Shown here: one piece after another, positions 1 through 5,638 of the stretch | How positions within the stretch are numbered: position 1 is the stretch's first letter | Layout of the letters: each line of letters opens with the position of its first letter | NCBI GenBank assembly: GCA_944385455.1 | Contig: CALWXI010000052.1 | Span: forward strand, 1-8,961 | Reading direction: 5' to 3' | DNA: 8,961 bases | Source: an uncultured Oscillospiraceae bacterium | GTDB lineage: Bacteria; Bacillota; Clostridia; Oscillospirales; Oscillospiraceae | Translations under genes and position numbers: made by a program | Notes under the pieces: generated by a model | The model's database searches: none | Told to the model about the DNA's origin: nothing | Seen by the model: the letters and a program-made list of their open reading frames with translations, nothing else

Positions 1-819
1 GGAGCACTTGATGAGCCGGTCCAGGCCGGACTCCTCCACCCCCAGCTCCTCCAGGAACATCAGCTTCTCCTCGCCCTCCAGCTCGGCGATGTCCTGCTCC
101 ATCTTGGCGCAGATGGGCAGCACCTGAGACCCCTCGGCGTCGGCGATTTTCTTTACCTGCTGGTAATAGGGGTTGTTGGCCAGATCGGTGAAGCCCGCCT
201 CGTCGGTGTTGGCGGCGTAGATCACCGGCTTCAGAGTCAGCAGGTCGCTGGTGGCGATCAGAGCCGCGTCGTCCTCGTCGCATTCGAACGTCCGGGCCAG
301 GTTGCCTTCGTCCAGGTGCTTTTGGAGGGCGGTGAACACGTCCACCTCATGCTGGAACTTCTTGTCGCCCTTCAACGCCTTGGTAGCCTTCTCCACCCGG
401 CGCTGGACCATCTCCAGATCCGCCATCACCAGCTCCATGTTGATGATGTCGATATCCCGCCGTGGGTCCGTGCTGCCCTCCGCGTGGATGACGTTCTCGT
501 CGTCAAAGCAGCGGACCACGTGGACGATGGCGTCGGTCTCCCGGCTGTTGGCCAGGAACGTGTTGCCCAGGCCCTCCCCCTTGCTGGCGCCCTTCACCAG
601 GCCCGCGATGTCCACGAACTCGATGACCGCCGGGGTCTTCTTGTCCGGCTGGTACATCTCCGCCAGCTTGTCCAGCCGCTCGTCCGGCACCGCCACCATG
701 CCCACGTTGGGGTCGATGGTGCAGAAGGGGTAGTTGGCGCTCTCGGCGCCGGCGTTGGTGATGGCGTTGAACAAGGTGGACTTGCCCACGTTGGGCAGTC
801 CCACGATTCCCAATTTCAT
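1..819 (-). CDS. ychF: Redox-regulated ATPase YchF (OLA1/Obg family), 3' end cut by window edge
   Basis: This is the N-terminal 273 residues of YchF, a ribosome-associated P-loop NTPase that, unlike other Obg-family members, prefers ATP. The Walker A loop GLPNVGKS lies at residues 7-14 and the switch II segment DIAGLVKGASKGEG begins at residue 70. The G4 position reads N204-T205-D206-E207, the NxxE form known in this family for ATP rather than GTP specificity. Cys33 in NYPFCTIDPN aligns with E. coli Cys35, the residue linked to redox control there. The helical insert follows, around residues 125-190. The family is usually about 365 residues, so roughly 90 residues including most of the C-terminal TGS-like domain are missing beyond the left edge. 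The ATG at 819 is preceded on the minus strand by AAAGGAG (about 829-835). It is transcribed away from the small membrane protein gene. Confidence 0.97.
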   Translation of the reverse strand, partial: MKLGIVGLPNVGKSTLFNAITNAGAESANYPFCTIDPNVGMVAVPDERLDKLAEMYQPDKKTPAVIEFVDIAGLVKGASKGEGLGNTFLANSRETDAIVHVVRCFDDENVIHAEGSTDPRRDIDIINMELVMADLEMVQRRVEKATKALKGDKKFQHEVDVFTALQKHLDEGNLARTFECDEDDAALIATSDLLTLKPVIYAANTDEAGFTDLANNPYYQQVKKIADAEGSQVLPICAKMEQDIAELEGEEKLMFLEELGVEESGLDRLIKCS

Positions 820-855
820 AAAAGCAAAACTCCTTTGCCGCATTTTCAGCAATGT

Positions 856-884
856 ATTGTATCATTCCCGGAGGCAAAGTGCAA
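856..884 (-). promoter_or_regulatory. Predicted sigma-A promoter of ychF
   Basis: On the minus strand, TTGCAC (plus positions 879-884) and TACAAT (856-861) are separated by exactly 17 nt. Transcription would begin near 849, giving a leader of about 30 nt carrying the AAAGGAG site. Prediction by consensus only. Confidence 0.7.
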
Positions 885-932
885 GGGCGAAGCGCCCCGG
901 CAGTCCCCGCCGGCGGCATGGTGAGAGTCCAC

Positions 933-983
933 AAAAATTTTTTTGAAAACCCCCTTGCTTTTTTGGAAAATGTTCGCTATACT
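933..983 (+). promoter_or_regulatory. Predicted sigma-A promoter with UP-like AT tract for the 34-residue membrane protein gene
   Basis: TTGCTT (955-960) and TATACT (978-983) are 17 nt apart. A run of A5-T7-GAAAA (933-949), resembling an UP element, ends 5 nt before the -35 box. The start site would lie near 990, leaving an AT-rich leader of about 70 nt before the ATG at 1060. This near-consensus promoter with its AT tract suggests strong expression of a very short gene. Confidence 0.75.
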
Positions 984-1042
984 CATAGCATAAAGATTCC
1001 GTTAAAAAAATAAAAAGCATCGACAAGAACACGTTAATCAAA

Positions 1043-1056
1043 AAAGGAGGTCCTCC
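1043..1056 (+). promoter_or_regulatory. Strong Shine-Dalgarno site inside a small palindrome
   Basis: AAAGGAGG (1043-1050) lies 9 nt before the ATG at 1060, a strong ribosome binding site that supports translation of the short gene. It is followed at once by TCCTCC, so GGAG (1046-1049) can pair with CTCC (1053-1056) over a GTC triloop. The stem is only four GC-rich pairs, but it would cover the core of the Shine-Dalgarno site. Confidence 0.6.
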
Positions 1057-1059
1057 CTT

Positions 1060-1164
1060 ATGAGCACTGGTGGTATCGTCATCGTCGCATTCATCGTCAT
1101 CATGGTCATCGCGTCCGTCGCCAGCTGGAAGAAGAGCAAGAACGGCGACAGCGACAACCAGTAA
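1060..1164 (+). CDS. 34-residue single-pass membrane protein, unknown function
   Basis: A complete short gene runs from ATG to TAA and encodes 34 residues. The order is a short neutral N-terminus (MSTGG), a hydrophobic segment of Ile, Val, Ala, Phe and Met at about residues 5-21, then WKKSK (23-27) and a hydrophilic tail GDSDNQ. By the positive-inside rule the N-terminus should face out and the tail lie in the cytoplasm. Evidence that it is a gene: a near-consensus promoter upstream, AAAGGAGG at 9 nt, and an intrinsic terminator 9 nt after the stop. It is monocistronic, divergent from ychF and convergent with htrA. I do not recognise the family. The layout resembles FeoB-associated small membrane proteins but lacks their Cys-rich tail. 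A type I toxin peptide is another formal possibility, though I see no antisense RNA promoter. Confidence 0.75.
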   Translation: MSTGGIVIVAFIVIMVIASVASWKKSKNGDSDNQ

Positions 1165-1173
1165 TCCCGCGGC

Positions 1174-1205
1174 AAAAAAGCGCGTCCAGGAGGGCGCGCT
1201 TTTTT
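1174..1205 (+). terminator. Intrinsic terminator of the small membrane protein gene
   Basis: AAAAAAGCGCG (1174-1184) pairs with CGCGCTTTTTT (1195-1205), an 11-bp stem with a 10-nt loop that ends in six T residues, starting 9 nt after the stop codon. The A/T flanks make it usable in both directions, so it could also back up termination of htrA. Confidence 0.88.
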
Positions 1206-1228
1206 CATGCCCGGGCACTCCGGCGCAC

Positions 1229-1263
1229 AAAAGCGCACCGCGGTTCTCCCGCGGTGCGCTTTT
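1229..1263. terminator. Bidirectional terminator hairpin between the small gene and htrA
   Basis: A perfect 15-bp inverted repeat, AAAAGCGCACCGCGG (1229-1243) with CCGCGGTGCGCTTTT (1249-1263), encloses a 5-nt loop. Four A/T pairs at the base give a short U tract on either strand. It most likely terminates htrA on the minus strand, about 93 nt past its stop, and acts as a second stop for plus-strand transcripts. Confidence 0.85.
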
Positions 1264-1356
1264 CCGTTTCGTTCTATGGTGGGGTGTCCGCCGCATGGCG
1301 GGGGTGCCTTGCCGCAGCGTCTGCCGCGAACCGCCGTCGGACACGGGGAAAGGGGG

Positions 1357-2745
1357 TCAGGCAGCGCTCTGGGCGCTGGAGCCGCTGTATCCGTAGAAGT
1401 AGCGGAAGAAGTCCTCAAAGGGGTTGTAGCCGCCGGAATACTGGCCGTTGTCCAAAGAGGTGTCGCTCTGGGCATCCTCGCTCTGCTGCTCGGCGGGCAC
1501 GGCGTCCCAGGTGACCTCCACGGTCATCTCCTGGCCGTCCCGGTAGATGGTGAAGGTGGCGGTGTCGCCGGCGGAGTACTGCTTCTTGGCCGCCGTCAGG
1601 TTCTCCATGCTGGTGACATCGGTGTCGCCCACCTTGACGATGACGTCGCCCATCCGGAGGCCCGCCTTTTCGGCGGCGCCGCCCTCCTCCACGGAGTAGA
1701 CGAACACGCCCTCGGTGACGTCATAGCGGTACTGGGCGGCCATCTGCTCGGTCATGGTGCCGGCGGTGATGGCCAGGTAGGGCTTGTTGGTGACATAGCC
1801 GTTGGTCATGATGTCCTCGATCATGGCCACCACGTCGTTGATGGGGATGGCAAAGCCCAGGCCCTCCACGGACTCGCTGGAGTAGCTGGAGTACTTGGCG
1901 GAGACGATGCCCACCACCTCGCCGTAGCTGTTGAGCAGGGGGCCGCCGGAGTTGCCGGGGTTGATGGAGGCGGTGACCTGGATCATGTTGAAGGGGGTGC
2001 CGTCCACATTGATGGCCCGGTTCACGGAGGAGGCGATGCCCTCGCTCATGGAGAAGGTCAGCTCGCCCAGGGGGTTGCCGATGGCCAGCACGTGGTCGCC
2101 CACGTTGAGCTTGTCGCTGTCGCCCAGGGTGACGGCCTGGAGATCGGAGGCGTCGATCTTGATGACGGCGATGTCGTAGTCCTCGTCGCCGCCGATATAC
2201 CTGGCGTCGTAGGTGTCGCCGTTGTAGAGGGTGACCTTGACGGTGTTGGCGTCCTTGACCACGTGGTAGTTGGTGACGATATAGCCGTCGGTGGTGAGGA
2301 TGAAGCCGGAGCCGGAGGAGGCGGTCTCCACCGTCTGGCCGAAGAAGTTGGTGCCGCTGCTGCCGGTGACGTTGATGGACACCACGCTGTTGACGGTGGC
2401 GGCGTAGACCTCGGCGTCGGTCATCTCCGTCTTGCCGTCCACGCTCTGGAGGGTCACCTCCGCCACGGGGCGGGAACTGACCTGAATGCCGGTCTCACTT
2501 CCGGACCTGCCGATCCCGTATACCACGCCGCCGCCCACGGCGCCGCCCAGCAGGGCCGCGCACAGCATCAGCGCCGCGGTGCGGACGCCCGCTCTGCTCT
2601 TCTTCTTCACAGGCTTCATCTCCTGGACCGGCTCCTGAAAGCCGGGCTGATAGCCGCCGGAGGGATACGCGCCGGCATTGCCGGCGGTCTCGCTGCCGTC
2701 CTTGCGGTATGTGTAATGATACAGATTCTCTTCGTCGCGATACAT
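1357..2745 (-). CDS. htrA: Membrane-anchored HtrA/DegP-like serine protease (S1C) with PDZ domain
   Basis: This 462-residue trypsin-fold protease degrades or refolds damaged exported proteins at the outer face of the membrane. A cytoplasmic N-terminus rich in Tyr, Gly and charged residues (1-43) leads to a basic patch KPVKKKSR (44-51) and one membrane anchor (about 53-77). The protease domain spans about 100-310, with catalytic His161 in TNYHVV, Asp191 in DYDIAV and Ser266 in GNSGGP. One PDZ domain follows (about 322-412, with GGAAEKAGLRMGDVI at 355-369). Length and order match Gram-positive HtrA proteins. The tail (413-462) is unusual: acidic and Gln-rich, then the aromatic stretch NPFEDFFRYFYGYS (441-454). 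The ATG at 2745 has GGAGGA about 7 nt upstream on the minus strand. The gene stands alone, convergent with the small membrane protein gene and divergent from the dehydrogenase operon. Confidence 0.96.
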   Translation of the reverse strand: MYRDEENLYHYTYRKDGSETAGNAGAYPSGGYQPGFQEPVQEMKPVKKKSRAGVRTAALMLCAALLGGAVGGGVVYGIGRSGSETGIQVSSRPVAEVTLQSVDGKTEMTDAEVYAATVNSVVSINVTGSSGTNFFGQTVETASSGSGFILTTDGYIVTNYHVVKDANTVKVTLYNGDTYDARYIGGDEDYDIAVIKIDASDLQAVTLGDSDKLNVGDHVLAIGNPLGELTFSMSEGIASSVNRAINVDGTPFNMIQVTASINPGNSGGPLLNSYGEVVGIVSAKYSSYSSESVEGLGFAIPINDVVAMIEDIMTNGYVTNKPYLAITAGTMTEQMAAQYRYDVTEGVFVYSVEEGGAAEKAGLRMGDVIVKVGDTDVTSMENLTAAKKQYSAGDTATFTIYRDGQEMTVEVTWDAVPAEQQSEDAQSDTSLDNGQYSGGYNPFEDFFRYFYGYSGSSAQSAA

Positions 2746-2804
2746 AACGCGTTCCTCCTATCTTATGCACGGTCTTCCGTTCTCAAACCAAATCGTAACA
2801 GTTG

Positions 2805-2833
2805 ATTATGACGAATCCGTGAAGAAACTGCAA
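2805..2833 (-). promoter_or_regulatory. Candidate proximal promoter of htrA
   Basis: On the minus strand TTGCAG (plus 2828-2833) and CATAAT (2805-2810) are 17 nt apart. Initiation near 2798 would leave a leader of about 53 nt. It could act alone or in tandem with the candidate further upstream. Confidence 0.5.
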
Positions 2834-2875
2834 GGGTTTTCTGAACTCTTTCCGTTCCTCCCTGACTCTGGTGTC

Positions 2876-2905
2876 AGTATAGCCGGGGTAACTTAAATTT
2901 GTCTG
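2876..2905 (-). promoter_or_regulatory. Candidate distal promoter of htrA
   Basis: On the minus strand a TATACT -10 box (plus 2876-2881), in the context GCTATACT, follows a weak -35 CAGACA (2900-2905) at 18 nt. The -10 matches the one used for the small gene and for thyA. The short inverted repeat CTGAC/GTCAG (2862-2866 paired with 2873-2877) sits just at the expected start site and could be an operator or a 5' stem. The leader would be about 125 nt. Confidence 0.45.
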
Positions 2906-2939
2906 AAAGAGTTTTAAAGCATTTGTGAACCCGGTGCTG

Positions 2940-2985
2940 AAAATTTTTGAAATCCGTTTGCACGGGCGGCTTTGTGTGCTATGAT
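2940..2985 (+). promoter_or_regulatory. Predicted promoter of the three-gene dehydrogenase operon
   Basis: TTGCAC (2958-2963) and TATGAT (2980-2985) are 16 nt apart, and TG at 2977-2978 makes an extended -10 (TGCTATGAT). An AT tract AAAATTTTTGAAA (2940-2952) ends 5 nt before the -35 box, much like the one before the small membrane protein gene. Initiation near 2992 gives a leader of about 30 nt. Confidence 0.68.
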
Positions 2986-3020
2986 GAGAGCAACGACTCC
3001 CCTGGGAAAGGAGGAACTCT

Positions 3021-4628
3021 TTGCTCAAGATCGAATCCATCAAGCTCCCCCCCGGCGCCGGCATGGCGGAGCTGGCCGCGGAAACCGCACGGCTGCTCCG
3101 CGTCCGGGAAAAGGAGATCACCTCGCTGCGGGTACTGCGCCGCAGCATCGACGCCCGGGAGGACGTCCGGGCGGTGTACACCGTGGAGGCCGCCGTCAAG
3201 GATGAGGCCGCCGTTTTGAAGCGCTGCCGCAGCAGGAAGGTCTCCCGGCTGATCCGCCGGCCCGGCTATCTGCTGCCGCCGCCCCTGCCCGCCCCGGCGG
3301 AGCCGCCGGTGGTGGCGGGGGCGGGTCCCGCGGGCCTCTTCGCCACCCTGGTGCTGGCAAAGGCGGGCCTGCGGCCCATTTTGCTGGAGCGGGGCCGTCC
3401 CGTGGAGCAGCGCCGGGCGGACGTGGCGCGCTTCTGGGAAAGCGGCGCTCTGGACCCCGCCTCCAACGTCCAGTTCGGGGAGGGCGGCGCCGGGGCCTTC
3501 TCCGACGGCAAGCTCAATACCGGCACCCGGGACATCCGCCACCGCTTCATCCTGGAGACCTTCGCCGCCTGCGGCGCGCCGGAGGACATCCTCGTGGACG
3601 CCAGGCCCCACATCGGCACGGACTACCTCTTCCGCACCCTCCAGGGCCTGCGGAAAACGCTCACCGAGCTGGGGGCGGACATCCGCTTTGAAAGCCGCCT
3701 CACCGATGTGGAGATCGCGGACGGCCGCCTCCAAAGCGTCACCGTGGCCGGGCCGGAGGGGACGTACGTCCTGCCCTGCCGCCGTCTGGTGCTCTGCCCC
3801 GGCCACTCCGCCCGGGACACCTTTGAAATGCTCCACCGCCGGGTCGTGCCCATGGAGGCCAAGCCCTTCGCCGTGGGCGTGCGCATCGAGCAGCGCCAGG
3901 CGGACTGCGACGCCGCCCAGTACCGGCAGTACGCCGGGCACCCGGGGCTCCCCGCCTCCACCTATCAATTATCCTGCCACCTGCCTTCCGGCCGCTCCGC
4001 CTTCTCCTTCTGCGTCTGCCCCGGCGGGGAGGTGGTGGCCGCCGCGTCCGAGGAGGGCCAGGTGGTCACCAACGGCATGAGCGAATTTGCCCGGGACAGA
4101 GAGAACATCAACGGCGCCCTGCTGGTGAACGTCACGCCCGAGGACTTCGGCGGGGAGTCCCCCCTGGCGGGCAGCGAATTCCAGCGGCGGCTGGAGCGGT
4201 CCGCCTACGCCCTGGGAGGCGGCGGCTACCGGGCCCCCGCCCAGCGGGTGGAGGATTTCCTGGCCGGCCGCCCCTCCGCGGGCCCCGGCCGCATCCGTCC
4301 CAGCTACCGCCCCGGCGTCACGTGGACGGACCTGCACCGGTGCCTGCCGCCGTTTATCTGCGAGGCCCTGGCCCAGGCCCTGCCCATCCTGGGCGGGAAG
4401 CTCACGGGCTACGACCAGCCCGACGCCGTGCTCACTGCGGTGGAGAGCCGCAGCTCCTCCCCCGTGCGCATCCCCCGGGACGAAAGCGGCCAGTCCGCCG
4501 TCCGGGGCCTGTATCCCTGCGGCGAGGGAGCCGGCTACGCCGGGGGCATCCTCTCCGCCGCCGCCGACGGCATGCGCGCCGCCGAGCAAGTCTGTCAATC
4601 CATTTCCAAGGAGGTCCATCATCCATGA
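3021..4628 (+). CDS. FAD-dependent dehydrogenase of the uncharacterised COG2509 type
   Basis: A 535-residue cytosolic flavoprotein whose reaction is not established. Residues 1-90 form a charged alpha/beta N-terminal domain. The dinucleotide-binding fold starts at VVAGAGPAGL (97-106) with glycines 100, 102 and 105, followed by acidic Glu123 in LLERG, which should contact the FAD ribose. SNVQFGEGGAGAFSDGKLNTG (148-168) is the segment I associate with this family. CVCPGGEVV (331-339) and PCGEGAGYAGGI (499-510), the second FAD contact, follow. Length agrees with the family (about 530). The start is TTG at 3021: AAAGGAGG lies 7 nt upstream and no in-frame ATG precedes it. The next gene overlaps its stop by ATGA, so the two are translationally coupled. 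NAD(P)H oxidation is plausible but inferred. Confidence 0.9.
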   Translation: MLKIESIKLPPGAGMAELAAETARLLRVREKEITSLRVLRRSIDAREDVRAVYTVEAAVKDEAAVLKRCRSRKVSRLIRRPGYLLPPPLPAPAEPPVVAGAGPAGLFATLVLAKAGLRPILLERGRPVEQRRADVARFWESGALDPASNVQFGEGGAGAFSDGKLNTGTRDIRHRFILETFAACGAPEDILVDARPHIGTDYLFRTLQGLRKTLTELGADIRFESRLTDVEIADGRLQSVTVAGPEGTYVLPCRRLVLCPGHSARDTFEMLHRRVVPMEAKPFAVGVRIEQRQADCDAAQYRQYAGHPGLPASTYQLSCHLPSGRSAFSFCVCPGGEVVAAASEEGQVVTNGMSEFARDRENINGALLVNVTPEDFGGESPLAGSEFQRRLERSAYALGGGGYRAPAQRVEDFLAGRPSAGPGRIRPSYRPGVTWTDLHRCLPPFICEALAQALPILGGKLTGYDQPDAVLTAVESRSSSPVRIPRDESGQSAVRGLYPCGEGAGYAGGILSAAADGMRAAEQVCQSISKEVHHP

Positions 4629-5599
4629 GCCGCGACATCTGTATCTTCCAGGATTTCCTCACTGAGGACTACCGCGCCCAGATCCAGCGCACCGCCCGGG
4701 AGGCGGGCTTCGTGCCCCACTTCTTCACAGAGAGCCAGTTCGAGGAGGCCAGGGCGTGCCTGCAGCACTGCGAGGTGCTCTACGCCCAGTCCCCCGCCCT
4801 GCTGCGCACCGCACCCAAGACGCTGAAGTGGTACTGCGCTTCCTCCGCCGGGGTGGACGTCTACTGCCAGAACGACGGCATTTTCGCCAATCCTGACTGT
4901 CTGCTCTCCAACTCCAACAGCTACGGCGTCACCATCGCCGAGCATGTGGTGATGGTCACGCTGATGCTGCTGCGCCGGATGCCGGAGTACGCCGCTCCCC
5001 TGATGCAGCACCAGTGGCCCGCCCCCATGCCCATCCGCTCCATCCGGGACAGCGGGATCACCATCCTGGGCGCCGGCGACATCGGCGGCAACGTGGCCCG
5101 GCGGATGCGGGGCATGGGCGCCGGGAAGATCACCGGCATCAGCCGCAGCGGCAGGGCCCGGGAGGACGTGTACGACGAGATGCACCCCATCAGCGACCTG
5201 GACGCCCTGCTGCCCAAGGCGCAGATCCTGGTGATGGCCCTGCCCGGCACGGCGGAGACCGCCGGCATCCTCAGCCGGGAGCGCATCGCCCTGCTGCCCC
5301 GGGACGCCGTCGTGGTGCACGTGGGCCGGGGCACCGCCATCGACCAGCCCGCCCTGGTGGAGGCCCTCAACGCCGGGCGCATCGCCGGCGCGGCCCTGGA
5401 CGTGATGATGCCGGAGCCCCTGCCGGCGGACGACCCCCTCTGGACCGCCAAAAACGTGGTCCTGACGCCCCACACCTCCGGCAACCTCACCCTGGGCCAC
5501 ACCTGCCAGACCAACGTGGACATGTTCTGCGAGGACCTCGTCAATTATGCCGCCGGACGGAAGCTGGTCCATCTGGTGGACCGCGCCCGGGGCTACTGA
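4625..5599 (+). CDS. D-2-hydroxyacid dehydrogenase, probably NADP(H)-preferring
   Basis: A 324-residue cytosolic enzyme that interconverts a 2-oxoacid and a D-2-hydroxyacid. The catalytic domain occupies about 1-105 and 290-324; the Rossmann domain between them has LGAGDIGG (148-155). Catalytic residues are Arg235 (VHVGRGT), Glu264 (MMPEPLP) and His283 (TPHTSG). The stretch GISRSGR (171-177) after beta-2 carries Arg174 and Ser175 where NAD enzymes have Asp, which in glyoxylate/hydroxypyruvate reductases goes with NADP(H). The exact substrate cannot be read from the sequence. The frame is open from 4322, but the ATG at 4625 is chosen because AAGGAGGT (4608-4615) sits 9 nt upstream and the family N-terminus (MSRDICIF) starts there. 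It overlaps the preceding stop by 4 nt. Confidence 0.93.
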   Translation: MSRDICIFQDFLTEDYRAQIQRTAREAGFVPHFFTESQFEEARACLQHCEVLYAQSPALLRTAPKTLKWYCASSAGVDVYCQNDGIFANPDCLLSNSNSYGVTIAEHVVMVTLMLLRRMPEYAAPLMQHQWPAPMPIRSIRDSGITILGAGDIGGNVARRMRGMGAGKITGISRSGRAREDVYDEMHPISDLDALLPKAQILVMALPGTAETAGILSRERIALLPRDAVVVHVGRGTAIDQPALVEALNAGRIAGAALDVMMPEPLPADDPLWTAKNVVLTPHTSGNLTLGHTCQTNVDMFCEDLVNYAAGRKLVHLVDRARGY

Positions 5600-5638
5600 T
5601 GCATCCGCTCCAAACTTTCAGAAAGAAGGGTATTTTCA

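Noticed and set aside
1165..1300. An antisense RNA antitoxin to the small membrane protein, which would make it a type I toxin system.
   Set aside because: The best minus-strand -35 (TTGTGC, 1225-1230) has only TGAAAA at 17 nt, a poor -10. The hairpins are better explained as terminators.
1284..1344. Inverted repeat GTGTCCG/CGGACAC between the hairpins and the htrA stop.
   Set aside because: Seven pairs across 47 nt in GC-rich DNA are within chance expectation, and no function is suggested beyond a possible 3' UTR stem.
1207..2805. Open frame of 532 codons on the plus strand, antisense to htrA and longer than htrA itself.
   Set aside because: Its start lies by the terminator hairpins without a ribosome site, its product is a low-complexity Gly/Val/Asp/His string, and it mirrors the GC-rich third positions of htrA, which has a full catalytic triad.
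2746..3020. The 275-nt gap between htrA and the dehydrogenase operon as a possible riboswitch or small RNA locus.
   Set aside because: Apart from the promoters and one 5-bp repeat, no aptamer-like architecture, terminator/antiterminator pair or T-box feature is visible.
4322..4624. An extended N-terminus of the 2-hydroxyacid dehydrogenase.
   Set aside because: It overlaps 101 codons of the flavoprotein gene in another frame, and the family N-terminus with a good ribosome site begins at 4625.
2979..5572. Long minus-strand open frames opposite the first two dehydrogenase genes (about 329, 217 and 317 codons).
   Set aside because: They are antisense shadows created by high-GC codons, with no recognisable domains and no ribosome sites.
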